64,000 nt of DNA from Cricetomys ansorgei (GCA_026225945.1 JAMJFZ010004066.1:808001-872000), one strand, 5' to 3'; positions 52,453 through 63,849 are shown, counted from the first letter of the stretch. Notes: generated from the letters alone by a model not told the origin. Numbers and translations are program-made.

Positions 52453-52503
52453 CTAAACTTTAACCCTAACCCTAACCTTCATCTAAACCCTAACACTAAC
52501 CCT
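52453..52503. repeat. Short interstitial telomeric-like tract
   Basis: 'taaccctaaccctaacc' at 52461-52477 is followed by degenerate units (ctaaaccctaacactaaccc). About seven TAACCC-like units in all. Confidence 0.85.
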
Positions 52504-52879
52504 GCATGGTGGCCCTGCCTTTCCCTTTCTTGGGGCCGATGCTTAGCAGTACATTTCAGATTTCTTACTTAATTGGAATTTTGCCTCTCAATGGCTCACC
52601 CAAGCCTTTGCTTACTGTTTGCGTCTGCAGCCAGGAGCCACCTCTATCCGTGTGCACTGGGACCTGCCCTAATCTTCCTGTGGCGTGTCTGCTGGGACTG
52701 TTTCTTGCCTCTTGCGACTCAAGCAAAACCACTCCAAAGACTAGGCTAGTGACCGCCAACGGGTGGTTTTGGAGTAGAAGGCAGAGCATGGGTTCTGGGA
52801 GCCAGAGGCCACACCACGAAGGCAGCCTCCACACGGGCGGGCCGTGTGAGCTGGTGAACGCCTGTCATTCAGCACCCTT

Positions 52880-53096
52880 TTTATTTTTACTTATTTTTTT
52901 CTGAGACTGTCTGTGCAGACTTCGCTGTCCTGGATTTCCCTACGGAGACCAGACTGGCCTTGAACTCACAGAGATCTGCTTGCCTCAGCCTCCAGAGTGT
53001 TGGAATTAAAGGCGTGCACCACTATGCCCAGTTTGATTCTGCGTTCTTGAGTGCTGAGGCAGGAGGATCACAAATTCAATGCCAGCCTGGCCTGTT
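52880..53096 (-). repeat. B1 SINE antisense followed by a sense B1 fragment
   Basis: Antisense part 52880-53033 ('ctttgctgtcctgg'-like, 'gaactcacagagatctgctt'); then 53040-53096 reads B1 sense ('gtgctgaggcaggaggatca', 'atgccagcctggcctgttgg'). Confidence 0.8.
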
Positions 53097-53429
53097 GGGG
53101 AAGTTATTTCTAGTCATGTTTGAAATTGTTTTTGTGCACTGTTGGAAGGATGCATAGGCCTTGGCGTTTTGTATCGTTCGCAGGTGTTGGAGGTCATAAT
53201 TGCTTATGACCTGCACATGGTGTCGGTAGAACGCCTAAGGAGTTCTGAATCAATACAAACACCTGAGCTGAGACACTCAGGGTTCCGCTGTCAATTGAGT
53301 ACGGCGCTGGTCATGAGGGTGGTTCCCTCTGCTGAGGTTTGAGTCTACGAAAATGCCTCTTTGTCTCTCTTGGTGAGACACCACAGCAACATACTACTAC
53401 ACTGGCCTACGTGGTAAGGAACCCCCTCT

Positions 53430-53920
53430 ATCTCAAAATAAAACTATCTACCTTCACCCCTCATCAAGGACACTCCTCCTTGCAATAGATGGAGACCATT
53501 ACAGAAAATCACAGCCAATGAAAATGCAGAGTTGTGGAGCTCAGTCCCAATGGATATCTCTACAGTATAACTCCTCCTAAGGCTCAGGGATCATTTAGAA
53601 GAGAGAGCAGAAAGACTGTAGGAGCCAGAGGAGCAGGACATTTGCTGTGTGATGATGTCTCCTAGAACTGTCAAACAAGCTCCTGCACCCATGAAGTCGC
53701 CTGAACATGGATGCCCAAACATGACCTGAGTAAGGGTAACACCAATAGACATGCTAAAGTGGGTGGGGCTGGGGGCTGGGGGCAGGGCTGGGGTGGGGCT
53801 TACAGGGCCTCGACCCTACACAAAGAATGACAGGCAACTAAGGGTTGTTGAAAACAGAAGAAATAGTCTTCCCTAGGGAAGGTTATCCATTGTTAACAGT
53901 TGACCCTGAAAACATACATA

Positions 53921-53930
<10 letters not shown>
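53430..53930 (+). mobile_element. Rodent L1 3' UTR fragment (Lx/L1Md-type)
   Basis: 'ggacactcctccttgcaata', 'gatggagaccattacagaaa', 'tggagctcagtcccaatgga', 'aacaccaatagacatgctaa', 'gaccctgaaaacatacatac' follow the known rodent L1 end region in order. It includes the G-rich tract 53759-53800 and ends in the CA/TA microsatellite. No ORF2 coding remains. In the full element this segment carries the RNA 3' end used in retrotransposition. Confidence 0.85.
53759..53800 (+). repeat. G-quadruplex-type tract in the L1 3' UTR
   Basis: At least six runs of three to five G within 42 bases. A G-rich tract is a recurrent feature of mammalian L1 3' UTRs. Confidence 0.8.

Positions 53931-54011
<81 letters not shown>
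53924..54011. repeat. (AC)n then (AT)n compound microsatellite
   Basis: About 16 AC units (53924-53957) and about 26 AT units (53960-54011) joined by ATGC. It lies at the usual variable point of the L1 tail region. Confidence 0.96.
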
Positions 54012-54014
<3 letters not shown>

Positions 54015-54944
54015 GCTGCCTAAGACAGCAGAAACGCCGCTGGCAAAAGTCATTGCACACACGTGTGCAGAGAACCATGACAAGAGGTCCGTGTGAGTTT
54101 GCGCACAGATGCGACCGCTGTAGGCCCGCTCATGTGGTGTGTGTCAGCAGCGTCACCCTCCGAAAGGCTCTTCCTCCGTGGTTGTGTAAGCCTCCCACAC
54201 GGTGTTGCTGGCACTGGGGATCCAGTGGTGAGAAGAACAAGGCAGACCTAGTCTTGGGGAGCTCCAGGGGTGCAGGAGATGTTCATTACTCGATGGCTAA
54301 GTGCCCTGGAGAGATCACAGGCTGCTTTGGGGGTACTGGGCACCCCTTAGCTGAGGGTGACATTTTAGAGGCTCTGGGTCCTGTCACCACGCCTGAGCAG
54401 CAGCTTCTTGTCTTTTTGACCCGCCACCGCATCACAGACTCCTAGACCCGAGCCTGGGCGGTGGTGCACACGGAACAAAACCAGTGCCAAGGCTGGCCCA
54501 AACTCTCGCAGTAGACCTTTTCTTGGCCAGATTTCAGGTTACTCTGCTCAGTTGAGGAGGAATACAGGGAGGCAGAAGAGGTGGGCACCAGGGCAGGGGC
54601 CACCCAGCTTCTCTGAGGGCTTCTGTATCCTCACCCATTCCTCTAAGTTGATAAATGTTGGTCATGCCAACCTCTTCAGTTCAGCTGATACAGACTATCA
54701 TTATCATGAACTGCCCAGAGCTGCCTAGGTGCCTCAGAGCTCACCCAGCCCCCACGCTCCCGAGACTCCCACCGTCTGTCTCCAGGTACTGCCCCCTGAG
54801 CCCCGTACCTGCCCCCAGACAGGTGCACCTGTCCTGCACCAACAGCAGGACTGTGTCATCAGTCCATATAACCCCGATGGCCTCTGGGCTCTTCCTCTTT
54901 TGCCTCTTTCTCTCTTCTGTTTCTTTTTCTCCTCTTTTGCCTCT

Positions 54945-55020
54945 CTCTGCGCCCCCCCCCTCATCTCTTCTCTCTCTCTCTTTCCCTCTCCCTCTCTCTC
55001 TCTCCCTCTCTCCTTCCTCC
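54945..55020. repeat. (CT)n polypyrimidine tract
   Basis: Pyrimidine-only for most of 75 bases, with a C10-like run followed by CTCTCT and CCTCTC units. Confidence 0.9.
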
Positions 55021-55189
55021 ACTCAGAATTGGACACTTCCTGTCACCCCACCCCAATAAACCTCGTGTGTGAGATCCTGTTGCGTGGTGTCGTGCACATT
55101 TCTTTCAATCATCCCCTTAGCTTCTCTAGAAATCAGCCATTCACTATTCGTGTTCTTGTTTGTCTGTTTATTACTCTTCCTGCCCCGTC

Positions 55190-55276
55190 TCCCTCTCACC
55201 CCACCCTCTCCCACCACCTCTCCCACCACCCCTCCCACCCCACCCCCTCCCACCACTCCTCCCACCCCACCCCCCA
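55190..55276 (-). repeat. (CCCACC)n tract; G-rich on minus strand
   Basis: Imperfect CCCACC/CCCCTCCC units over about 85 bases. The minus strand has many GGGG runs, suitable for a G-quadruplex. Confidence 0.88.
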
Positions 55277-55738
55277 ATCTCCAGTTTTTACTCACTTGGC
55301 CATAAATTAAATGGTACAGAAATTCTCTTGGTGAGGAGGCGGTTTGAGACCCAGCTTTGAACAAAGAGAAATTTGCATGTCTTCCAGTTCTGTTACCCAT
55401 TTCCTCCATCTTGAAAACAATTCCTGCAGGATTGGTCTTTCCCTAGATAAGCATTCCAGGCAGTGAGGCTAGGGGGTGACTCCCTGGCTGTATCTGTCAG
55501 GCTTTTAGTGTCTGAGAATCCTGACCCCAGAGCTCCTCAGAGATGTGGCCTCAGCTCCAAGAGGACCACAGAGGACAGGGAATATGGAAGATGAAGAACC
55601 CAGGTTCTCCGTGAGGATGGCTGCTTGTAGCTATGGTTCTTATATTTCATATCAATCAGCCATGAAGCGTATTCTCGCTGGTAAAGGAAACAGTAAAATC
55701 AATAATGATAATCATCCCAGCATCCCAGCATGTGGCTT

Positions 55739-56268
55739 TGTTGTGCCCAGTTTTCAAAATACTCCTCCGCCCAAGTACCACCAGGAGACCACCAGTTCTG
55801 ATGCAAAAGCAAAGAGCATTCATTCGAGTCTAGACTCGGGCCCACGTGTTGTCTCTAAGCAGTGAGAACCAGAATGTGGGCCCTGAACGCCCCTGGAAGC
55901 AAGCTTTTTATAGTGATTACAACAGGGTTCACAAGTTTCCAACCAGGCTGCCACGGGATTGGTTGATTATTAGCTAATGCAGAGTTGGTGCAAGGGGCCT
56001 GGATGACCAGGGGCTGTTTCCCTCGTGGGCCCTTTCGTAAGGCCATGTGGGGCCTTATCTAAGGGATACAGGATACATAATTCACACCCCCACCCTCACC
56101 CCCACATCCCACCCACAGGGATGCAGGATTTATGACTCTGGTCCTTAATTGTCTGGTGCCTGGTTAGGGACCTTCTGGGGACTAGGATGCATGAGATCCT
56201 ATTTTGAATTCCTTATGGCCCTTCTAAGATGAGCCTCTTTTCAAGATGAAGTTTCTTCAGGCCTAACA
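55739..56268 (-). mobile_element. Solo-LTR-like element, family A copy 2
   Basis: The first 75 bases on plus (tgttgtgcccagttttcaaa, then ccaccaggagaccaccagtt) nearly match those at 39961. The far end reads cctaaca, giving TGTT...AACA termini and a length (530) almost equal to copy 1. Reversed, it holds a TATA-like 'ctataaaaag' (55902-55911) and a poly(A)-type region before 'ttttgcatcagaact', as expected for U3-R-U5 order. No coding sequence. Confidence 0.6.
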
Positions 56269-56629
56269 GTTTGCTGTGTGGTCCCGACACATTTACAGGC
56301 TATGTAGTAAATTGATGGTTAGAACAGCGATAAAAAACCATGAAGGGAAAGCTTCTGCTCAAGAGAGTAGAATCTCTGACCTGGGGTCGGGGTAGGAGGC
56401 TGGGGGAGAGACCTGATATTCCAATGAGATAGAGTCAGTGACCTGGCTAAGAGACCACCCCTAGGAAGGTATGTTCACCTTAAGCTGCACTAAAGAGATT
56501 GATAGAATAATTCTTCCTTTCATGAGATGCTTTTCCTTCCCAGAATTCCAACAATGGTCCCTAGGAACCAAGCCACCATAAGGTTCAGCTGGATCTCTGT
56601 GAGATCAAAGCAGAAACAAAAATCCCCTA

Positions 56630-56880
56630 AACAGGTTTAGTTAATCCGATGACACAGGATATATGCTCGCCCCTGATTGGACCTGGTCGTACCCTTATGG
56701 GTTCTGCCTTTATAAGCCTCTGCAAAAGGTGACTAGTGGTCATTTTGTGGAACCCAAGAATGTGACTCGGGGCCTTTCTGTGGAAAAAGAATGGTCCTGG
56801 CCAGAGCCCATCATTACTGGCCAGTATTAAACTTGCCTCAACATTGATTGGAAGTGTGGCAGTGGTCGGGCTTAACATCT
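56630..56880 (+). mobile_element. Possible LTR fragment, plus orientation
   Basis: 'cccctgattggacctggtcg', a TATA-like 'gcctttataagcctctgc', then 'cagtattaaacttgcctcaa' gives CCAAT-like, TATA and poly(A)-like signals in LTR order. The boundaries are not clear. Confidence 0.35.
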
Positions 56881-57013
56881 GCCTGTCTTTCCCAGTCAGA
56901 GAGGAAATTTCAAGTATTTTCTTTCAGATGTGGGCCAGAGCCTTTAAAGCTTTTTCTGGTACTCTGGGCTTCCTTATTCTCTCTCTAAAGCCCTCGTGCA
57001 CCCCCACCCCTTT

Positions 57014-57733
57014 CTAGTTTGCTTTTGTTGCTGCGATAAACACTGTGGCCACAGAGCGACTTGGAGAGGAGAGTTTATTTCAGTTTAAAGGTCTCAGTCT
57101 GAGAGGACCACCAGGGCGGCCCCTCGTGGTGGGTGGGCCCTGACCTCGGCTCTTCGGGAATCCTCGATAATTCTGGGAAAGCCCCAAGCCAGTTTCTGGC
57201 TGAATAGAACTTTCCCCTCATCTCTCAACCTCCCCATTTCCCCTCTCTTCCCTGCCAGATGTAACGAGCCAATCCAGTAAGGATTCGTGCTCATGTCCTG
57301 ACCAATCAGAGAGATCCCCCTAGCGACTGCCTGTCTCGCTTAAAAACCCGTGCACCTGCATTTCACTGTCGCCAAGTTTTTCTTTTTTTTACTTGGTTGA
57401 TCCCAGGGCTGGAATGTGTTCCTCGGAAATAAACTGCTTTGTGTGGCCATACACGTCTCTCAGTGTCTCTTGAGCTATCCTGGGGACCTAACAAGTTCCC
57501 CATGAGGGAGGCTAAAGCAGGGACCTAGGGCTGGAACCTGGGAGGCAGGAACCGAAGCAGAGACCGAGGAGGACCACGCTCACTGGCTTGTCTCCTCCAG
57601 GCTCGTTCAGCAACCAGGGAAAATGCCTCACAGACAGGTCCTCAGGCCATCCTGATGGAGGGGTGCCTCGGCTGAGGGTCCCTCTTCCCAGGTGTCCTAG
57701 GCTGTGTCAAGCTGACAAACACTAACCAGTACA
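57014..57733 (-). repeat. Rodent dispersed repeat split by a later LTR
   Basis: Left part 57014-57099 ('gcttttgttgctgcgataaa', 'ggagagtttatttcagttta') and right part 57494-57733 ('gaggcaggaaccgaagcaga', 'gggtccctcttcccaggtgt', 'tgtcaagctgacaaacacta') belong to one familiar rodent repeat; the middle is the LTR below. Confidence 0.65.
57100..57493 (+). mobile_element. Solo LTR, class I retrovirus-like
   Basis: 394 bases with TG...CA ends. In order: 'atgtcctgaccaatcagaga' (CCAAT box), 'cgcttaaaaacccgtgcacc' (TATA-like), 'tcctcggaaataaactgctt' (AATAAA), then a short U5. The flanks agtc and agtt would be a 4-bp duplication with one change. No internal coding sequence. Confidence 0.6.
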
Positions 57734-57950
57734 CCCCCGGCCCCTCCATGCGGCTGACCTCCAAGCTGGCTTCACTCAAAGCCCTTCCTTTTCTCCCTTC
57801 TCCTCCTCAGGCCAGGTACCGAGATTTTCAGCTCGCCTGCCCTGGAGTCAGTCTCCGTCTCTGTCTCTTTCTCTTTGTTGGAGTGGAGTTTTTCTTTTAA
57901 ACTTTAATAAAATTGTTATTAAGCTACCATTTGAGTCTGTTCTTAAATGT

Positions 57951-57956
57951 TTTATT

Positions 57957-57994
<38 letters not shown>
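57951..57994. repeat. (TTTA)n/(TTA)n microsatellite
   Basis: Four TTTA units then about ten ATT units. Confidence 0.93.
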
Positions 57995-57997
57995 GTT

Positions 57998-58273
57998 TTT
58001 TGTTTTGTTTTTGAGACAGGGTTTCTCTGTTGTATCTCTGGCTGTCCTGGAACTCACTCTGTAAACCAGGCTGGCCTTGAACTCACAGAGATCTGCCTGC
58101 CTCTGCCTCCCAGGAGCTGGAATTAAAGGCCTGTGCCACTACCACCCAGCTCTTTTTGATTTTTTGAGAAAGGGTTTCTCTGTATAGTCCTGGCTGTACT
58201 CGAACCCACAGAGATCTGACTGCCTCTGCCCACCAGGGGCTGTGATTAAAGGCATGTGCCACCACCACCCAGA
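57998..58273 (-). repeat. Two B1 SINEs in tandem, antisense
   Basis: 58000-58148 ('tttttgagacagggtttctc', 'gtcctggaactcactctgta') and 58152-58273 ('tgagaaagggtttctctgta', 'ccacagagatctgactgcct') are both antisense, head to tail. Confidence 0.92.
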
Positions 58274-58904
58274 CTAGATTCTTTTATTAGTGAGGCCAAA
58301 GAACCCCAAGAGGAGGCCCCATTTCTCTGGTATCATCTGACAGCTATAAAGAGACACCCCAAAATCCTGGTGACAACTAGAGTAGCAAAGTCAGGATTAG
58401 AACTCAATCCCTCCAACGACAACCCCCCCCCTCCGCCTGGAGGCTGGTCCAGGCTAGACCAGGAAGTTTCCCTTCTCCAGCTGTTTCCAGGTCTGCATAG
58501 TAATGGCACATCTGCATGTTAGAAAGGAAAGAAAGAGCAGGGAGCGAGGCAGAGCCAGATGGCCCATTCCTGTGACCATCTTTGTTCACACACCGTCCCC
58601 GTCACATCTCTATGTTCTAAGGGAAAACCACGGGGTCCGAGAGGCAGCCATCTATTCCTCCAGTATTTAATATTTGTTAAATGTTTGACACACACCAAGC
58701 TCTGCACTGTTAGACTGTCCTGCAGTGGGATCAGAGAGACAGACATAGAAGCTTCCTGTGATCAGTACTTAAAGGGAAGTGTGGACAACGGAGCCCATAA
58801 AGTCCAGGAGAGAAGAGGACTTGGGTTCTTAGGGATTGAGGTCAGCTTTGTGGAGGAGGAGTGCTGAGCCGGGCTGTGAAAGATGAATTTAAAACAATAA
58901 AGTC

Positions 58905-59115
58905 TGGGGACTGAAGTGATGGCTCTTGCAGAGGAGTTCAGTTCAGTTCAATTCCCAGCTCCCATGTCAGGCAGTTCACAACCACCAGTAACTCCAGCTC
59001 CAGAAGAATCTGATGCCCTCTTCTGGCCTCTGACGGTACCTGCACTCACATGCACATACACCCCCCAACAGATATATACGTAATTAAAAAACAGTAAAAA
59101 AAAAAAAAAAAAAAG
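58905..59115 (+). repeat. B2/B3-type SINE with poly(A) tail
   Basis: 'ctggggactgaagtgatggc', 'aattcccagctcccatgtca', 'gatgccctcttctggcctct', and about 17 A at the end. Part of the head is deleted. Confidence 0.85.
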
Positions 59116-59879
59116 CTAAATCCATAAAATCTGTCTAAAACATCATGTCTCCTGGGTTTTTATCTCAGATCTACGGACAGATGCTATGGTACAGTGAATC
59201 AAGGAGAATCGAGAAAGTGCTGTGGGAGGTGATCCCTCAAGCCCTGTAGCAAGGCCTCTCTTGTCCTGGTCCCCCCAGCCCAGGCTTGGCTATCCAGTAA
59301 TGTCACCTCAGTAATGCTTCACCACCCTGGGCTCCTTACAGAGAGGGCCCTGGGGCAGTAGATGACTTAGGGATGGCGATATGTCTCAGGCCGAATGGCC
59401 CACCCTCCACACATGGCTCCTACTAGCAGACGTGACCGGATGTGAGTCCGGCAGAACAGAAGACATCCTCTCCCTGAAGCTGGTAGGAAGAAACTGCCTC
59501 TCCCACTCAGCACAGGAAGTCAAGGTTTCCACGCTGCCATTTGATGGTGGAAGAATTCGATTTCTAATGAGGTTTAACTGGGAAGTGAGCTCCTTAAGCA
59601 CCAGTCCGAGCAACTCGCATTACAATCAAGGGAAAAGGATACCGAAGACTCATTCGGTAAAGAAGGATAAACCACAAGAGGAGGGCCAGCCGCTGACTCA
59701 ATCTGCCAAGTTATGGGTATGCTGGGATGCTTCTGGCCCCTCCTGCCGAGAAACGCTAACCACGCTGAACGACCTGTAGCAACCAGACGCTTTCCAAAGG
59801 CAGCGACCCACCGGTTCTGCAGGGCCACTGCCCCTATATCTGATGGACCCTGATCTCTGCATCCAGCCTCAGTGTCCCC

Positions 59880-59947
59880 ACAGAGGACACTGCCCACTGT
59901 GCCTCCCGAGTGCTAGGATTAGAGGTGTGCACCACCACTGCCAGGTT
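59880..59947 (-). repeat. B1 fragment, antisense
   Basis: 'ctcccgagtgctaggattag' and 'aggtgtgcaccaccactgcc' are the remaining end of an antisense B1. Confidence 0.75.
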
Positions 59948-60363
59948 CCAGACAGCTTCTTGAGGAATTCTTCCCCACGTGTCTCAATTTCCACACTGCT
60001 GGCTAGCCTTGGCTATCGTCCTAGTGTCCCCGCTGGATTCCCGGAGCCTCTTCTCTCAAGGCTCACAGGAAAGGCCACACCTCCAAGGAAGGAGGGAAGA
60101 GGTGATCCTCAGACCTGTGACAGAGAAGAGGGTGGGGGTGACATCACACAGTGGTGGTAGTTCTGGCTCTCAGGGGAAGAGGGGCTACAAAAGGGATACC
60201 CAGGGGCTCTTGTCCAGGAGACATCTCTGGGAGAGACATTCCTGAGGCAGATGCACGTCAGCAGCTGGTCAGCAGCTGCACATCACAGCATGTTTTGGTT
60301 TCCCTGCTGCTCTTCCCCCTAGCCCTGCTGAGCGCTCACTTCACCTTTCCTTTGATGATTGAT

Positions 60364-60512
60364 TGATTGACTGTGAGATAAGGTCTCACCTTGTAACTCC
60401 AGCTGACCTGGAAACGGTTATGTAGACCCATCTGGACTGGAACTCACAGAGATCCACCTGCCTCTGCCTCTGTGCTGGGATTAAAAGTATGTGCCACCAT
60501 GCTGGGCTCTCC
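60364..60512 (-). repeat. B1-type SINE, antisense
   Basis: 'gataaggtctcaccttgtaa', 'actggaactcacagagatcc' and 'ctgggattaaaagtatgtgc'; preceded by a GATT run. Confidence 0.85.
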
Positions 60513-60579
60513 CTGGTGGATATTTTGAGCAGCATATTATAGCACCTCTTTTATAAGACGTGCAAACTCACAGAAGAGA

Positions 60580-60735
60580 TTTTTTTTTTTCCAAGACAAG
60601 ATTTCTCTGTGTAGCCCTGTATGTCCTGGAACTCACTCACTCGAAAACCAGGCTGGCCTCGAACTCACAGAGATCTGCCTGCCTCTGCCTCCCGAGTGCT
60701 GGGATTAAAGGCATGCATAGCCAACCGCCCGGCCT
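60580..60735 (-). repeat. B1 SINE, antisense
   Basis: T10 start, 'aagacaagatttctctgtgt', 'aaccaggctggcctcgaact', 'gagtgctgggattaaaggca'. Confidence 0.93.
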
Positions 60736-61839
60736 TCTTCTGCTCCCCAAAGTGCCCTGGTCTCTGCTCTGACCTCTCAGCCAGCGGAAATGTATCGAGC
60801 ACCCACAGTTCATCCTTGTCAGGGGAGGGCACACCTGTTACTGGTCCTCAAAACCTTCACAATGTGAATCTGACCCTTGGCTCCTGAGGCTGGACTCCTG
60901 CTCTCCCCACCGTGTGTCTGCCCTTCCTGATGGGACATGAGCCTGCTAGGCAGATACATCCAGAACTGGAGGAATCCAGCAGCCTAACAAGAAGAGCTGA
61001 TTGTGTCTCTACAACCATTGGTTTAAGAAACACAGTTCCTTAAAAAACTAAAATAATTAAAATTAAAATAAATAGTCACATTTAATGCTGACTAACCAGG
61101 GTTGAAACACAGGGCCACACTGAAGCATCAGAGCCTCTCAGGTCATTCATTACATCTATCCTGGTGTCAGTTACTCCGGAAGTGGAGTACCACATCGGGT
61201 CCTACTGAGAGGGGCTGGTACGACGCACGACACGGCACCATGCGGTTTTATGAAATGAACAAGCAACCAGAGGCTTAAGTGCACTCCAGCCTCAGGGCCC
61301 TGCCGGCCTGCCAGGTGTCCTCTGCAGCTTCTGGCACCTTCCCTGGTGATTTCGCCAAAGCGCACCCTCCTCCTAAGTTTCCCCCTGAGGCATCACGTGC
61401 TCACCGAGGTAGTGAAGGGAGGAGTCGATTCCACCCTCAGCCTGTCCTCTGCTTTACTCAGCCGAATGATGGGTGAATGAGGAGTCGCACGATGAGACTC
61501 CATCTAAAACAGGCCCTTGGTGTGGAATGCCGGCTCCTGGCGGCGCCTCCGTTCCCGTTGTCTTCAGCCCGATGAGTTGTTCCTAGCTCTTCCTCCCACT
61601 GAACCACGTCCACGGCCTCCTGCCGTTTCCCATAGAAACCGTCTCCCTCGCCCCACCAGGACATTTCTCTAATCGTTTGTCATAGAACGGGATTGAGTCG
61701 TAAGCAGCTCCTCTTCTCACAAAGGTTTCTGGTATTTATAGAAATGAGTAGCTGGTTGATCAACTGTAAGAAGTTTCTGAGATATGGTGTTAGTTCTGCT
61801 TGTTTAACTGTATTTTTTTTAACCTCTCTTAAGAGTTTT

Positions 61840-62100
61840 TAGATGGGGCTCAGCTTCACCGGAAGAGTGTTTGTGCCACAAGCATCACTTCTGGAGTTCA
61901 GTTCCTTGCACCTACTGAAAACGAGGTGTGATGTGTGGTCCCACCACTGGCGGGGTGGCGACAGGCAGACCCACAGAGCACCGGGGCCAGACAGTCTAGG
62001 ATCTGTGAGCCCCAGATCCAGTGCATCCTCTCCTCGCCTGGGTGCATGCATCCCCTCCCCATGTACATATACACATATGTGCCATGCGCAAATGCTGAAC
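61840..62100 (+). repeat. B4/B3-type SINE, diverged
   Basis: 'atggggctcagcttcaccgg' resembles a degenerate head; 'ctggagttcagttccttgca' is box B-like; the tail is CA/TG-rich. Family uncertain. Confidence 0.5.
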
Positions 62101-62129
62101 ACACTTTTATTTATTTTTAATTTAATTAA

Positions 62130-62292
62130 TTAATTTTTTTATTTAAGTTTTTTGAGACAGGGTTTCTCTGTTGTAACTCTGGCTGTCCTGGAACTCACTC
62201 TGTAGACCAGGCTGGCCTCGAACTCACAGAGATCCACCTGCCTTGCCTCCCAAGTGCTGGGATTAAAGGCGTGTGCCACCACCGCCCTGCAA
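62130..62292 (-). repeat. B1 SINE, antisense
   Basis: 'gttttttgagacagggtttc', 'gtagaccaggctggcctcga', 'caagtgctgggattaaaggc', 'gtgtgccaccaccgccctgc'. One of the least diverged B1 copies here. Confidence 0.95.
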
Positions 62293-62464
62293 TAAACATA
62301 GTTTTAAAAGGCAAGTTTTTGTATCTATTAAAATTATAGTAACCACAAGTAAATAGCCAGGTCCATTGGGAGTGGCCAAGTCAACAGATTATTCCCACTC
62401 CAAATAGCCATTACTGCTCAATACTGTCAAATATATGGATATGACCATTGCTAAATACATTTTA

Positions 62465-62592
62465 AATCGAAGTAGACACTTGTGAGGGCTGAAGCAGGAG
62501 GATTACTGGTCCCAGGCCAGCCTGTGATACGTAGTTAATGCCAGGCTAGCCTAGGCTATGCAGTCAGATCCTGTCTGAAAAAAAAAAGAATA
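62465..62592 (+). repeat. B1-type SINE, old
   Basis: 'gaagcaggaggattactggt', 'caggccagcctgtgatacgt', 'cagatcctgtctgaaaaaaa'. Confidence 0.75.
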
Positions 62593-62604
62593 AAAATGAT
62601 ATAT

Positions 62605-62822
62605 TTTTTAATTATTTTATTTTATGTGTTTGGGTGTTTTGCCTGCATGTATGTGTGTACCACTTGTGTGGTTGGTGTGTAGCGCTCAAAGACATCAGAA
62701 GAGGGGTCAGATCCCCTGGAACTGGAGTTGCTAACAGTTGACAGCCACTATGTGGGTGCTGGGAATTGAACTCAGATCCTCTGAAAGAGCAGCCAGTGCT
62801 GACTGCTGAACCATCGCTTCAG
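62605..62822 (-). repeat. B3-type SINE, antisense
   Basis: 'attattttattttatgtgtt', 'cagatcccctggaactggag', 'gctgactgctgaaccatcgc'. Confidence 0.9.
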
Positions 62823-63089
62823 CCTAGTAATAATAATTTCAAAAATTATGGAATGTATATGTACATACACGCATCCACACAGCTTGTAAAAGAGAACAGT
62901 AGCATCGACTCTTACTGCACCTCCATCGTGCCTGTGAGTTTGGGGTCCGTTGACATGGCTGTCAGGTGTTACAACCCCTTAACTTCCTTACCAAGGAGTC
63001 TTGGATGTGTGTTAGAGTCACTCTGAAGCTCTCAGATCTCCATGACCGGAGCACATCCTGGACCAGCACCAGCCAGACCTCTATGGGCG

Positions 63090-63165
63090 TGTTTTGGTTT
63101 TTTTTGTTTGTTTTTGAGAGCGGCTCTCACTGTGTGGCTCTGGCTGTCCTGGTTCTCACTATGCT
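63090..63165 (-). repeat. B1 fragment, antisense
   Basis: 'ttttgtttgtttttgagagc' and 'ctctggctgtcctggttctc' are the truncated start of an antisense B1. Confidence 0.75.
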
Positions 63166-63469
63166 GTCTCGAAAGGCCCCAGCATTCTTGAAGCATCCCA
63201 GGGGGTTTCTAGGACCCTGCTTTACGCTGTAAACTCCTCGAAGGCAGGATCTGTCTGTTGTCTTGGTCTCAGAGCACCTGCCAGTGATCTCTCTTAGTAC
63301 CGTAAGGAGACCTGGATCCCCCAAGTCCTCAGAGGGAAGGAGGGTCCTAACAACTGAGCAACATGCTGGAACTGTCAACCCCACATGAATTCACAACATC
63401 TGACAAACAACTTGTTCCCACTGACATCTCCCTGGGACCCTTGATCTCTTGGAAATGCGTGTACACACT

Positions 63470-63849
63470 TTGTGTGTACACACACACACTCACACAAACA
63501 CACACTCACATACATACTCACACAGAAGCATATGTATGCTTCTGTATATGTATATACATATATATATATATGTATATAAACTCACCTGCATATACTTACA
63601 TACACATATGCACACATATACATACACACAAACAACACATATATACACACATATGCAGACAGACAAATAATACATATACATACACAAGTATATTTGCACA
63701 TATATACCCACATATACTCACACACATAATACATAAACACACAGTACATGCATGCACACACATATCCACATGAATCACACACATACAGATACACAAGTAC
63801 ATCCACACTTATACACACATGCACAAACACGTGCATACACGCACACATG

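Noticed and set aside
54729..55310. 193-codon open frame on the plus strand
   Set aside because: The translation is Pro/Ser/Leu-rich only because the DNA is CT- and CCCACC-repeat; the complementary strand is equally open.
39961..56268. A full provirus between the two LTR-like elements
   Set aside because: No gag, pol or env-like frame lies between them; the interval is ordinary SINE-rich DNA and an old dispersed repeat.
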